From: Lachnospiraceae bacterium
GTDB lineage: Bacteria > Bacillota > Clostridia > Lachnospirales > Lachnospiraceae
Length of the DNA: 64,000 bases
Direction of reading: 5' to 3'
Assembly (NCBI GenBank): GCA_024690605.1
Contig: JAILOV010000016.1
Span: 32,045 to 96,044, forward strand
In this document: in pieces, positions 20,143 through 30,486 of the stretch
Layout: each line of letters begins with the position of its first letter
Numbering within the stretch: the first letter of the stretch is position 1
Notes under the pieces: model-generated
Told to the model about the DNA's origin: nothing
Database searches by the model: none
Seen by the model: only the letters and a program-made list of their open reading frames with translations
Position numbers and translations under genes: made by a program

Positions 20143-21471
20143 TCAGGTCTGCTCCCGGAGCAGATAGGTCTGATCCTCGTCGATCATGGCGAGCAGATGC
20201 CCGGCGATCTCCGGATCGAACTGTGTGCCGCTGCAGCGCACGATCTCGTCGCGCACCTCTTGCTGCGCGCGCGGAGAGGAATAGGAACGCTTGGAGGTCA
20301 TGGCGTCATAGCTGTCCGCGAGACAGATGATCCGTGCTTCTTCCGGGATCTCCCGTCCGCACAGGCCGTCCGGATAGCCCTTGCCGTCAAAGCGCTCATG
20401 ATGCCACCGGGCACCCTTGGAGAGCCAGGGAATCTCGGTGATGGTCTTTAAGATCTCCCATCCGATGACGGTGTGCTTGCGGATCTCCGCGAACTCTTCT
20501 CTGGTCAGTTTTCCCTTCTTGTTGATGATCTCTTCCGCGATCCCGATCTTGCCGATGTCATGAAGGAGCCCCAGCTCATAGATCTCTGTCTGCTCCTTTT
20601 CCGTTTTTCCCATGCGCTTCGCGATCTCGCGGGCGTATTTCGCGACGCGCTCCGAATGACCGTTCGTGTAGTGATCCTTGGCATCCACGGCCTTGGAGAG
20701 CGCCAGCATGACTTCCTGCGAGAGCCTCTCCTGTGCTTCGGCAGCCGCTTCTCTGGCGCGGGCCTCCTTCAGCTCGGCCGTCGCCTGCACGAGCCGGTCA
20801 TGCTCCGGGGATTCCAGCGAGAGGAAGATGACCAGGCAGCCGATGGAGGCGATGAAAAAGGTGAGGAGCACATCGTCAAAGAAAAGCATCTGCAGCAGAA
20901 ACAGGATGCCCGAGATGATGATGGCAAGGAGCATGGTCGTCAGCTGGCTTCTGCGGTAGCGCTCCCTGTGGGTCGCCATATAGATGCTGCCGATCGCGAA
21001 GAACAGGATCGGAAAACCGTAGGCTACGGGTGTGAAGAGCATCTGATGAATGTAATTTCCCTCCGTATCATAGGTGAAGACCAGACCGGTGAAGGGGTTC
21101 GTCGCCAGAAGCAGCAGGTCGATACTGAGGAGCGTCGCGTTGAAGATCTTGCGCCGCTTCAGATCCCGCTCGTCCATCGAGGAGTAGGCGTAGATGTAGT
21201 AGATGAACAGAAAGCCCGTGATGGCAGCCAGCGCGGAATCAGCGATGTTGAACAGATAGTGGACCGCGTTCGGGACGAGCGCGTGCGCACTGGTCACCAC
21301 AGCGGTCGCGACATCGACGATATCCGTGATCGTGACGAAGAGCGCAAAGCGCCGGAATGCGATGTTGACCCGGGTGGGGTTTGTGTATCGCATGACCAGG
21401 TAGATGAGGAGGACGATATCCAGCGGGATGACCGCCAGCTCCAGAAAAATGTTGTAGTCAAGATGGATCAT
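20143..21471 (-). CDS. HD-GYP phosphodiesterase with N-terminal multi-TM (7TM-like) sensor
   Basis: Hydrophobic N-terminus, then KDHYTNGHSERVAKYAREIAKRMG...LLHDIGKIGIAEEIINKKGKLTREEFAEIRKHTVIGWEIL...HHERFDGKGYPDGLCGREIPEEARIICLADSYDAMTSKRSY. Confidence 0.93.
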   Translation of the reverse strand: MIHLDYNIFLELAVIPLDIVLLIYLVMRYTNPTRVNIAFRRFALFVTITDIVDVATAVVTSAHALVPNAVHYLFNIADSALAAITGFLFIYYIYAYSSMDERDLKRRKIFNATLLSIDLLLLATNPFTGLVFTYDTEGNYIHQMLFTPVAYGFPILFFAIGSIYMATHRERYRRSQLTTMLLAIIISGILFLLQMLFFDDVLLTFFIASIGCLVIFLSLESPEHDRLVQATAELKEARAREAAAEAQERLSQEVMLALSKAVDAKDHYTNGHSERVAKYAREIAKRMGKTEKEQTEIYELGLLHDIGKIGIAEEIINKKGKLTREEFAEIRKHTVIGWEILKTITEIPWLSKGARWHHERFDGKGYPDGLCGREIPEEARIICLADSYDAMTSKRSYSSPRAQQEVRDEIVRCSGTQFDPEIAGHLLAMIDEDQTYLLREQT

Positions 21472-21596
21472 AACACAGGTATTTTAACACACCGCAGGGG
21501 AAATTCCCATACCCGCGGGGACGGCGACGCGCGCTGTTTCGGATCGATCGAGGGAAGAATGCGGGAGCCGACCGGCATGTCCGTCGGATTCATGAT

Positions 21597-24359
21597 ATGA
21601 TGATGAACATGTACAACATATATTTTGAAGTGGCGGCTACCGGCTTTCTGGGTATCCTCCTTCTGTATCTGCATATCGAATATCCCAACGCCTCTGAGAG
21701 CAATCGCCGCTACAGACAATGGGTGACCTGGATCCTGGTCAGCGAGATCATGGATGTGATCACCGGGCGCATGATCGACTATGGCCATCTGATCCCTCCT
21801 TGGATCAACATCGCGGCCAACACGGTCTATTTCTACACGACCGCCGGTTCCTTCTGGAGCTTCAGCAGATATCTGCACTCCTTTGTGAAGAACAGGGTCA
21901 GTGGCACCTATATGCGCATCAACAATGTGATGTTTATCACCTATCTCATACTCATGACATTGAACATCCGTATGGGATGGGTGTTCACCTTTGACAGTCA
22001 GGGTACCTATATCCACGGCCCTATTTATTTCACATGCTATGTGATCCAGATCATCATTGGCCTCATGTCCACGATCCTGCTCTGGAGTTATCGCGGGAAG
22101 ATGGAAAGGCGCCAGAAGATCGCCATCTGGGTGTTCATGATCCTCATCGTCTCCGGCTTCTTCCTGCAGGCGGTCTATTTTCCCAAGACGCTGCTGACCT
22201 CCTATATGTGTTCGATCGCAGCCATGACGATGCTCTTTGTCATCGAGACGCCGGATTATCTCAAACTCACCAGGACCATGACGCTTCTGGAGGAGGAGAA
22301 GATCCGCGCCGATGTCGCCAACAACGCCAAGTCGGAATTCCTTGCCAAGATGTCCCATGAGATCCGCACCCCGATCAACGCGGTGATCGGCATGGACGAG
22401 ATGATCCTGCGCGACGGCCGGGACGAGAACATCCGGGCCTATGCCTTTGACATCAAAAACGCGGCGGAAGCGCTCCTGTCCACCATCAACGACATCCTGG
22501 ATCTGTCCAAGGTGGAATCCGGCAGGATGGAACTGATCCCCGTGGAATACGATGTTTCCAGCATGCTGCATGATGTTTCCAACATGCTCGTGTTCCAGAC
22601 AAGACAGAAAAATCTGGCGTTTGTCTTTGATTTTGCCGAGGACATCCCCTCACGGCTTCTGGGGGATGATGTCCGCATCCGGCAGATCATGGTCAACCTC
22701 CTCACCAATGCCGTGAAGTATACGGAGAAGGGATCGGTGACCTTTGCCGTCTCGGGAAGGCGCGAGGGAGACAGCTACCGCCTGCATGTGAGCGTGAAAG
22801 ACACCGGGATGGGCATCCGGGAGGAGGATCAGAAGAAGCTCTTCGAGCAGTACACCCGCCTGGATCAGGAGAAGAACCGGCACATTGAGGGAACCGGCCT
22901 CGGCATGAGCATCACCGTGCAGCTTCTGTCACTCATGGGGAGCGCACTGCAGTTAAAGAGCACCTACGGGGAGGGCTCGGAATTCTACTTTGATATCCTG
23001 CAGCCCATTGTGGACGAGACACCGGTAGGCAGGCTGGAGGAGCGGATCGCGCGGCAGAGCGAAGCTTTTTGCTATGACGTTTCGTTCATCGCGCCGCGTG
23101 CGCAGGTGCTTCTGGTGGATGACAACTCCATGAACCGAAAGGTTGCGCGCTCGCTGCTGCGTGACACACAGGTGCAGGTGGATGAGGCCGCCGGCGGCTA
23201 TGAATGCATCGAATGCGTGAAGAAAAAGCACTACGACGCGATCCTGCTCGATCACATGATGCCGGATCTGGACGGGATCGAGACGCTCCGCAGACTGCGG
23301 GAGGCGGACATGTACAAATGTCGGGGGACGCCGGTCATCGCGCTGACGGCCAACATGGTCGCCGGTGCGCGGGAGATGTATGAACGGGAGGGATTTGACG
23401 GCTTTCTCGGCAAGCCCATCCGTCCGGAGCGCCTGGAGGAACTGTTAAGGGAGATCCTGCCTGCCGATCTGGTCGAGAAGGCGCCGCCCGGAAGCAGAGG
23501 GTATGTGCCTGCGGAGGGATCATCCGGAAACATCGGCGAAGCTGCCGACATCACGATGCTTCCTGTGGTTGAGGGCGTGGATTACGAAGACGCCCTGCGG
23601 CATCTCGGCGGCACGGCACTGATCGCGGAGATGATCCGGGATTTCCGCCTGCAGGCGGGCACGGATGCGGCCGGACTGGCACGGTGGTACCGGGAACTGT
23701 CCGGAGCCGGAGACAGGGAGGAGGCGCGGAAGCAGTATCACGTGCTGGTACACAGCATGAAGAACAGCGCAGCCATGATCGGCGCGGTCACTGTGGCTTC
23801 CCTCGCCCGCGTTCTGGAATACGCCGCCAGGGACAGCCGGCTTGATGTGATCGATCGCGTGCATCCCGTTTTTCTGGAGGAGTGGGACAGTCTGACGGAG
23901 CGGCTTGCGGATGCCTGGCCCGGAGAGAGCGACGCATCGGCCGGGCAGGATGCCGACGGAACGCCAGTGCCTGAAGAGACACCGGCGGACGCGGTGTCCG
24001 CCGGGAAGAAGACCGTTCTCATCATCGACGACAGCCCGATGATGTTACGAAACCTCAAGGCGATCCTGGAGGAGCGCTATCAGGTGGCCATGGCTCCCGG
24101 CGGGGAACGGGGACTGCGCTATCTGCAGAAGAAACACCCGGATGTGATCCTGTTAGACTATCTGATGCCGGACTGGGACGGTGCGAAGACACTTGCGGAG
24201 ATCAGGAAGCTGCCCGGCGCGCAGGGGATCCCTGTGATCTTTCTGACCGGCGAGAGTGACGATGTGATGGCAAAGCTTGCCGATCTGCATCCCGCGGGGA
24301 TCGTGAAGAAGCCGCCGGTGATCGACGAGCTTCTTAAGGCGATGGCGTCCTGCCTGTAG
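21597..24359 (+). CDS. Hybrid sensor histidine kinase (7TM-like sensor, HisKA, HATPase, REC, Hpt, REC)
   Basis: AKMSHEIRTPINAVIGMDEMIL (H-box), DDVRIRQIMVNLLTNAVKYT (N-box), GTGLGMSI (G-box), REC1 HYDAILLDHMMPDLDG, Hpt-like LVHSMKNSAAMIGA, REC2 DVILLDYLMPDWDG. Confidence 0.95.
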   Translation: MMMNMYNIYFEVAATGFLGILLLYLHIEYPNASESNRRYRQWVTWILVSEIMDVITGRMIDYGHLIPPWINIAANTVYFYTTAGSFWSFSRYLHSFVKNRVSGTYMRINNVMFITYLILMTLNIRMGWVFTFDSQGTYIHGPIYFTCYVIQIIIGLMSTILLWSYRGKMERRQKIAIWVFMILIVSGFFLQAVYFPKTLLTSYMCSIAAMTMLFVIETPDYLKLTRTMTLLEEEKIRADVANNAKSEFLAKMSHEIRTPINAVIGMDEMILRDGRDENIRAYAFDIKNAAEALLSTINDILDLSKVESGRMELIPVEYDVSSMLHDVSNMLVFQTRQKNLAFVFDFAEDIPSRLLGDDVRIRQIMVNLLTNAVKYTEKGSVTFAVSGRREGDSYRLHVSVKDTGMGIREEDQKKLFEQYTRLDQEKNRHIEGTGLGMSITVQLLSLMGSALQLKSTYGEGSEFYFDILQPIVDETPVGRLEERIARQSEAFCYDVSFIAPRAQVLLVDDNSMNRKVARSLLRDTQVQVDEAAGGYECIECVKKKHYDAILLDHMMPDLDGIETLRRLREADMYKCRGTPVIALTANMVAGAREMYEREGFDGFLGKPIRPERLEELLREILPADLVEKAPPGSRGYVPAEGSSGNIGEAADITMLPVVEGVDYEDALRHLGGTALIAEMIRDFRLQAGTDAAGLARWYRELSGAGDREEARKQYHVLVHSMKNSAAMIGAVTVASLARVLEYAARDSRLDVIDRVHPVFLEEWDSLTERLADAWPGESDASAGQDADGTPVPEETPADAVSAGKKTVLIIDDSPMMLRNLKAILEERYQVAMAPGGERGLRYLQKKHPDVILLDYLMPDWDGAKTLAEIRKLPGAQGIPVIFLTGESDDVMAKLADLHPAGIVKKPPVIDELLKAMASCL

Positions 24360-26550
24360 GCAGAAAAGCCGCCCGGAGAAACCGCAGCGGATGCTCCTTT
24401 CGCAGTCTCGCGAGGAGCATCTTTTTCATGTCCGCGGCTTCCCGTTCCGCCTGCAACAGGTCGATCGTGCCGCCGTAAAGATCCGTTTCCAGAAGCTCGA
24501 TAAATCCGGTATCCTCTGTCGCAAGATCCGGCCGTTCCCGGTATTCCCTGAGCGTTTCCGTCTCGCCGATCCCTTTGTCCAGAAGCGCGAGCAGACGCAG
24601 ATCCCGGCGGCACAGCACCCGGAATCTTTCGCGCGCGTCCATGCGGGCAAAACGCCTGACAGCCAGAAGCCTTCCGATGAGCAGGATGAGCAGGATAAAG
24701 AAGAGACCGACCGTCAGCGGGATCACCACGACATACCACGGGATCACGATCCGGCGGACCGGTTCCTCTTCCTCTTCGGCAGGATCCTCCTCCCGTCGGT
24801 CAGACCGTTCATCATGCACGGGCTCCGTGTAGCCCGCTTTGGTCTCCGCGGCAGTCCGCCACCAGGACCGCGGCTCATAGCCGGGCGTCGGTTCATAGGC
24901 GATCCATCCCACACCTTCCTGCCACACCTCGGGCCAGGCGTGTGCCATGGAGGAATCGACCGTGACCGTCGCGTCGCCGCTCTCGGGGAGGATGTAGCCC
25001 TGCACATAGCGGGCGGGAAGTCCGTCGGCCCTGGCGAGGAGCACAAAAGCCGTCGCGAAATGGCTGCAGAAGCCGGCCTGCTTCTCCGTGAGGAAATAGT
25101 CCAGGAACGCTTCACCGCTCTGAATATCCCGCGGAAGGGCACCGGGGTTCTCCGTGTAGGCAAATCCCCGAAGGAACGCTTCCAGACGTTTCATCCGGCT
25201 GCGGGGATCGGACGCGTCGCCGTACACCTCGTCCATGCGCTGCCGCACCGCGTCTGACAGGGCGATCTCCTGTGTGTAGACGGAGAGGATGTGCTCTCTG
25301 TGACGCGCAAGATCCTCCCGGGTAAACGAGCGCCCAAGCTGCACGCGCATGCGCTGCGCGGTCCGCTCAAAAGCCTCCCCGGAGAGCGGTGTCGCCTGCT
25401 GCAGGTAATCCCCGAACACGTCATGATCGATGTTCATCTGATAGAACGGGATCTCATAGGCCGTGTCGGTCGACTGCTTCGCGGCCCAGCGGAGATCGCC
25501 GCCCGTTTCCCGCAGCGCGCCACTCTGTGATGCTTTTTCCGTGAGCAGGGCTTTGAGCGGCGTGAAGGCGTAGTCCGTGCGGATCCCGAGATACCGTATC
25601 TGCAGAGAGGAACGCCAGATCAGATCAGTGGGCGTGTCCGTGTATCCGTCGACGGATGCAAGGAGGGAGAGGGTGTCCAGCAGCATGTCGGATCCCGCGG
25701 AATCGTCGGTGTCGGTCCATTCCCTGCCGTCAAAGGTGTCAAAGGTCCTGCCGGAAAGCTTGAAGAACGCGCTGCCCGACGGGATGCCGGAAACGGTCAG
25801 GATCTCCTGCGGATCGTCCTGCACGCTGCCGGTGATCGTTCCCCTGCCGGAGAATCCCATCGTGGAAGCCGCGGGATCCGGCAGGCCGCCCATTGTAAAA
25901 CGCGTTTTCATGCGCGAGAGGCCTTCCGAGGCATGCTGAATGGCGGCTTTGACGAATGCCCAGTCATAGGGCTTTGCGGGCGCGGGACTGGCCCAGGTGA
26001 GGAGGATGGTCACCAGAAGAAACGGTGCGACATAAACCAGATGCGCGCCGTTTTCCGTGGAACCCGTCTTGCGCCAGGTCCGCTGGATCTCGCCTGCAGC
26101 CGTGAGCAGGATCAGGAAAAACGCGGAGGAAACGCAGAGCTTGTCCAAAGGAAAGCGCACGGCCGCAGCAGCGATGAAGAGTGGAATGAGCGCGCAGGAA
26201 GCAGTCAGCCGCAGAGGGCGCAGGTGACAGATCAGGAGACCCGCGGCAAAAGCGCCTGCACCGATGACCGGGAGCCAGAGGACATCGCTGTATTCTGCGA
26301 GTTTTTCCCGGATGGCATCGTTGCGGGTCAGCATCCACAGAGCGAGCACGAGCGCAAGAATGAGGCCGCCGATGACGGAACGGCCCGTCCAGCTCAGGTT
26401 TTTCATTGCGGTCAGAATGCCGGCAAAGAGGATCACCAGAAGTGCCGCCGGCAGCGTCCGGTGTTCCATGCCGGCCGCCGGTGCCAGAAGCGATCCGGCG
26501 CCTGCGGCAATTGCCAGGATATAGAGGAGCTCCTGCAGCAGCGTGTTCAT
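24334..26550 (-). CDS. Membrane transglutaminase-like (TgpA-type) protein
   Basis: Likely start ATG at 26550 (MNTLLQELLYILAIAAG), overlapping the DUF58 stop (ATGA). Multi-TM N-terminus; QAGFCSHFATAFVLLARADGLPARYVQGYI...AHAWPEVWQEGVGWIAYEPTPGY gives a Cys-His-Asp core. Confidence 0.92.
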   Translation of the reverse strand: MNTLLQELLYILAIAAGAGSLLAPAAGMEHRTLPAALLVILFAGILTAMKNLSWTGRSVIGGLILALVLALWMLTRNDAIREKLAEYSDVLWLPVIGAGAFAAGLLICHLRPLRLTASCALIPLFIAAAAVRFPLDKLCVSSAFFLILLTAAGEIQRTWRKTGSTENGAHLVYVAPFLLVTILLTWASPAPAKPYDWAFVKAAIQHASEGLSRMKTRFTMGGLPDPAASTMGFSGRGTITGSVQDDPQEILTVSGIPSGSAFFKLSGRTFDTFDGREWTDTDDSAGSDMLLDTLSLLASVDGYTDTPTDLIWRSSLQIRYLGIRTDYAFTPLKALLTEKASQSGALRETGGDLRWAAKQSTDTAYEIPFYQMNIDHDVFGDYLQQATPLSGEAFERTAQRMRVQLGRSFTREDLARHREHILSVYTQEIALSDAVRQRMDEVYGDASDPRSRMKRLEAFLRGFAYTENPGALPRDIQSGEAFLDYFLTEKQAGFCSHFATAFVLLARADGLPARYVQGYILPESGDATVTVDSSMAHAWPEVWQEGVGWIAYEPTPGYEPRSWWRTAAETKAGYTEPVHDERSDRREEDPAEEEEEPVRRIVIPWYVVVIPLTVGLFFILLILLIGRLLAVRRFARMDARERFRVLCRRDLRLLALLDKGIGETETLREYRERPDLATEDTGFIELLETDLYGGTIDLLQAEREAADMKKMLLARLRKEHPLRFLRAAFLPTGRTPSP

Positions 26551-27713
26551 GTGAGGACCTCCTGCAGACGGTCCTCGCATCCGATCCGCAGGAATGCGGT
26601 GCGGCCGGAAGGAGACGAACGGGGGAACGCAACCTCCCGGTCGCTCACCACGAAGACCATCACCGGCACACCGGATCGCTCGAGCTGATCCGCGGCTTCC
26701 TGCGCCGCCGCGGCCCATTCCTGCAGGAGCAGGATGACCGCACTTCCCTCACGGATCTCGGGATGCGATGCCACGGATCCAAAAAGGGACTGCTGAACAC
26801 TCTCCTCCTTGAAATGAAAACCGGACACGGCCTGATAGAAATCCGCAAAGGATTCCGTTCCCTCAAGCGTATGGGTCACACTCCCGTGATCGAACGCGTA
26901 GACCCCCACGGGGACACCGTGGTTGACATAGTAAAGCGTCAGCGCGAGCAGCGTTTCCAGAAGCTTGTTCTCCGGCGGCAAAAATGCGGCCGGATCTTCG
27001 CTGTACCGGCACGAATCCATGAGGATACTGACCTGCGGCGTGCTCTCGCCGGTCCGGGTCCGGATCATCGGTTCACCGGTCCGGGCGGTGATCTTCCAGT
27101 TGATGCTCCGCGGATCGTCGCCGGGGACATAGCTGCGAACGAGCACGTCTGGTTCGCTCGTCGACCGGGCGGCATCCCGTGGGGAAGCGTTGATCTCATC
27201 CAGACAGGAGACGCCTGTCAGCTCGACGAGACGCGGCATGACGGTCACCTTGAGCGTCTCCCTGTTCCGGAAGGTGAGGGAGAACAGGCGCAGATAATCC
27301 GTGACGGTGACACTCTCGATGCCGACGTCATATTCCCCTCGGTATCTGCAGACCAGGATCGTTTCCTTGCGGACACCGGTGTGCGGGAACAGTTCGATCT
27401 CCTCATCATCGGCAAAATCCCGGATCGAGGAGAAGTCGGAGAAGAAGCGCGTGCGGATGCCCGCGTGCGCGAAGAGATCCTCGTTCTGCAGCGTGTAGTA
27501 GAACGGCGTGGCGGTGCCGGCCACGACCGTCTTGCCTTCCAGCTGCTGATAGATCTTGAAACGCAGAAAGACGATCAGCGTGTAGACGAGAGAAACGGCG
27601 GGGAAAAGGAGCATGAAAAAGAAGAACCCGTAACTGACGGTCCCGCCGACCAGGGAGATCCCAACGAGCGACAGAGCAAACAGTACCAGTGCGATCAGCC
27701 GGTTCCGACGCAT
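26547..27713 (-). CDS. DUF58 domain protein
   Basis: DVLVRSYVPGDDPRSINWKITARTGEPMIRTRTGE...VSILMDSC; sits between a MoxR ATPase and a transglutaminase-like protein. Confidence 0.93.
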   Translation of the reverse strand: MRRNRLIALVLFALSLVGISLVGGTVSYGFFFFMLLFPAVSLVYTLIVFLRFKIYQQLEGKTVVAGTATPFYYTLQNEDLFAHAGIRTRFFSDFSSIRDFADDEEIELFPHTGVRKETILVCRYRGEYDVGIESVTVTDYLRLFSLTFRNRETLKVTVMPRLVELTGVSCLDEINASPRDAARSTSEPDVLVRSYVPGDDPRSINWKITARTGEPMIRTRTGESTPQVSILMDSCRYSEDPAAFLPPENKLLETLLALTLYYVNHGVPVGVYAFDHGSVTHTLEGTESFADFYQAVSGFHFKEESVQQSLFGSVASHPEIREGSAVILLLQEWAAAAQEAADQLERSGVPVMVFVVSDREVAFPRSSPSGRTAFLRIGCEDRLQEVLT

Positions 27714-27714
27714 G

Positions 27715-28638
27715 TTACATCGGCACCCTTGCTTTGAGCATGTCGGCGTAGATCACGGCATCCACATCCTCGCGTGCGACGCGCGCCTCATAGGTGAGTT
27801 CCACGCGGTGATGCAGCACATTGACCACAACGGCCCGGATGTCATCGGGAATCACATGATCCCGCTCCTGCAGAAAGGCCCGGGCCTGTGATGCCTGTAC
27901 CAGATGGATCATGGCGCGCGGGCTCACGCCCAGGACAAAGCGCGATTCCTGTCTGGTCAGCGTGACGATGTCATCGGCGTAGCGGAGGATCTCATCGGTC
28001 ACTTTGACGTCCCGCACCTCCGCGCGCAGGCGGATGACATCCTCTGAGGTCAGCACATGTTCCACCGTGTCCGGTGTTCTGCCGTCAAGGAAATTTCTGG
28101 TCATCAGGATCTCGTTGTCCGCGTCCGGATAGCCGACCGACAGTTTCATCATGAAGCGGTCCAGCTGTGCCTCGGGCAGCGGCCAGGTGCCGGCAAAGGA
28201 AACCGGATTCTGTGTGGCGATGACCATGAACGGATCGGGCAGCCGGATGATGCGGCCGTCCACCGTCACCTGTCCCTCCGCCATGGCTTCCAGCAGGCTC
28301 GCCTGCGTCTTGGGCGAGGTGCGGTTGATCTCGTCGGCCAGGATCATCTGGCGCATGATCGCGCCCTCACGGAATTCGAACTCGCCGGTCTTCATGTTGT
28401 AGACCGACACGCCGGTGATGTCCGACGGAAGCGTGTCCGGCGTGAACTGGATGCGTCCGAAGCTCATCTGCACGACGGAGGCGAGGGTCCTCGCGAGCGT
28501 GGTCTTGCCGACACCCGGCACATCCTCCAGCAGCACGTGGCCGCCGGCCAGCAGGCAGATCAGGAGGTTGTCCACCACCTCCTCCTTGCCCACGAAATAA
28601 TCGTTGATCGATCGTTTCAGTCTGTTGATCATGTTCAT
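27715..28638 (-). CDS. MoxR-family AAA ATPase
   Basis: GHVLLEDVPGVGKTTLARTLASVVQMSFGRIQFTPDTLPSDITG, ADEINRTSPKTQASLLEAMAEGQVTVDG, ATQNPVSFAGTWPLPEAQLDRFM. Confidence 0.96.
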   Translation of the reverse strand: MNMINRLKRSINDYFVGKEEVVDNLLICLLAGGHVLLEDVPGVGKTTLARTLASVVQMSFGRIQFTPDTLPSDITGVSVYNMKTGEFEFREGAIMRQMILADEINRTSPKTQASLLEAMAEGQVTVDGRIIRLPDPFMVIATQNPVSFAGTWPLPEAQLDRFMMKLSVGYPDADNEILMTRNFLDGRTPDTVEHVLTSEDVIRLRAEVRDVKVTDEILRYADDIVTLTRQESRFVLGVSPRAMIHLVQASQARAFLQERDHVIPDDIRAVVVNVLHHRVELTYEARVAREDVDAVIYADMLKARVPM

Positions 28639-29528
28639 GCCTCCGGCGGAAAGGCAAGCCGCAGCTTGCTGATGAAATCTCCCAGCACATAGCGGGAGTC
28701 GATCTGTTCATAAACACGGACCATCGGCATGGTCTCGTCCGATCTGCTCGAGGTGTCCTCCTCGACCATCGGTGCGTGCGCCTCGCGGAATCTGCCGCAG
28801 CCGGGGTTTAGTGTCACGGCGACGGCCGGCGAGTCACCGAGAGACCAGCTCTCACCCTGTGTCCATCCGGCAAGAGGCGAGTTATTATAGGCGACCATGT
28901 TGTCAAACAGATGCCTGCCGATCTCGCCGCAGGGAGCGATCCGCTCCTCGATCTCCGCCAGCCCGATCGTGATCGTGGTGTAGACGCTTGAGGGAACCAG
29001 CCACAGTTTTACGCCGCTTTTCAACACGGCATTGGCGGATGCCACATCATTGCCGGCGTTGAATTCGCGAAACGGCGCGCGGATGTCTCCGGCGCCGTGC
29101 GTGCCGATCCAGACCACCGTGACCCGTTCCCGGATCTCCGGGCGTTTTCTCATCGCCGCTGCGACATTGGTGATCGCGCCCTGGCACAGGACAAACAGCG
29201 GATGCGGATCCTCCCGCATCGCTTCTTCGATCAGGAAATCCGCCGCAGGGGACACCTGTGCGGGGTCCGCGTCATCCGCGAGCGGTCCCTCTTCTCCCAT
29301 GAAAACCGGAACCTCGCGCTTCATCGCGCGGAGGATCGTCAGGATCTCGTCATAGCTTCTCTGCACGGAACCCGCCTCATGAAAATGGGTCGCGGCGATC
29401 CCCCGCACGATGAGTCTGGGGCTTAAGAGCGCGTGCACGATCGCGAACGGATCGTCCGCCTCGCACGCTGCGTCCGTGTCGATGATCACACGGATCTTTT
29501 TTTCGTCCGGTACATCAAAATGAAGCAT
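28635..29528 (-). CDS. Inosine/uridine-preferring nucleoside hydrolase family protein
   Basis: IRVIIDTDAACEADDPFAIVHALLSPRLIVRGIAATHFHEAG; EFNAGNDVASANAVLKSGVKLWLVP. Stop overlaps the moxR start. Confidence 0.9.
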   Translation of the reverse strand: MLHFDVPDEKKIRVIIDTDAACEADDPFAIVHALLSPRLIVRGIAATHFHEAGSVQRSYDEILTILRAMKREVPVFMGEEGPLADDADPAQVSPAADFLIEEAMREDPHPLFVLCQGAITNVAAAMRKRPEIRERVTVVWIGTHGAGDIRAPFREFNAGNDVASANAVLKSGVKLWLVPSSVYTTITIGLAEIEERIAPCGEIGRHLFDNMVAYNNSPLAGWTQGESWSLGDSPAVAVTLNPGCGRFREAHAPMVEEDTSSRSDETMPMVRVYEQIDSRYVLGDFISKLRLAFPPEA

Positions 29529-29656
29529 AGGCGTTCCTCCCGTTTCTGTTTCCGGTATTCATGTTAGCATGCGCACATCGGGAATGCAACGCGGCGTCGA
29601 CCCCGGAAGATCACGTGTCCGAATCTCAAAAAATCACACATTCAGACCTCAGATCA

Positions 29657-29685
29657 TTGACTTCCCGTGCGGAAGATAATATAAA
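29657..29685 (+). promoter_or_regulatory. Putative sigma70-type promoter for the zinc-ribbon membrane protein trio
   Basis: TTGACT, 17-nt spacer, TATAAA. Confidence 0.55.
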
Positions 29686-29708
29686 AGGATCATATTGTGA
29701 GGTGAACC

Positions 29709-30485
29709 GTGAAAGAGAACACGTATCTGATCTGTCCGAACTGCGGCGCCGAGATCGACATCGACAGCACGAAATGTCCGTATTGCGGATACATCAATCT
29801 CGAGGGCGCGGAGAAGAAATTCCGGTCAGACATCAATGAGATCAGGGATCATATCGAGGAGGCGAAAAAGGAACCCTCGAAAGCGCTCGTGAAGGGATTT
29901 ACGGGCGGAACCAGGATCATCCTGATCGTGGTGGCGGTGCTGGCCGTCCTTGCCGGGCTCTATGTTGCGGAACTGGTGAGAGAAACCCGGGATAAGCCGA
30001 AGCTCATCCTGTCCGCGGACGATGAGGCCTATGCCTCGGCGTACCGGGAAACGGCCGGGGAACAGCTTGCGGAAGCATTTGATGACCGGGATGTCGAACG
30101 GATGGCAGGGATCTTTGACCGGGCCTATTCGCAGGAGCGCGTTTCCCTCTGGGGTGTGCCGCACTATGAAGCGGCCTACGCGTCCAGCTGCTACCGGAAA
30201 CTCCAGCAGTGCCTCGCCGGTCCGGACGGAGAGAAGATCCCGAAAAAAGAGGCCGAGGAGATCACCTATTACTGCTTTTATTTCTACTTCCGGGCGTACG
30301 GTGAGGACGCTGCGGAGATCTTCGATCCGATCCGGGAGACGGAGATCCTGCCGCTCCTTACGGGAAGACTGGGCTACACCGTGGACGAGATGGAGGGCTT
30401 CCGGGATGCGGTCTGGGATTCCACCAATGTGGACAGGACAAAGGTATACCGGTTGACAAAGAAACGATACAGGGACTATCGGTAA
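29709..30485 (+). CDS. Zinc-ribbon single-pass membrane protein, unknown function
   Basis: CPNCGAEIDIDSTKCPYCGYIN zinc ribbon, then hydrophobic helix IILIVVAVLAVLAGLYVAEL. Confidence 0.85.
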   Translation: MKENTYLICPNCGAEIDIDSTKCPYCGYINLEGAEKKFRSDINEIRDHIEEAKKEPSKALVKGFTGGTRIILIVVAVLAVLAGLYVAELVRETRDKPKLILSADDEAYASAYRETAGEQLAEAFDDRDVERMAGIFDRAYSQERVSLWGVPHYEAAYASSCYRKLQQCLAGPDGEKIPKKEAEEITYYCFYFYFRAYGEDAAEIFDPIRETEILPLLTGRLGYTVDEMEGFRDAVWDSTNVDRTKVYRLTKKRYRDYR

Positions 30486-30486
30486 A

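Noticed and set aside
24391-25257. Plus-strand ORFs within the transglutaminase/DUF58 region (24391..25257, 25933..26688, 26406..27737)
   Set aside because: Arg/Pro/His-rich translations antisense to clear genes; no motifs or RBS support.
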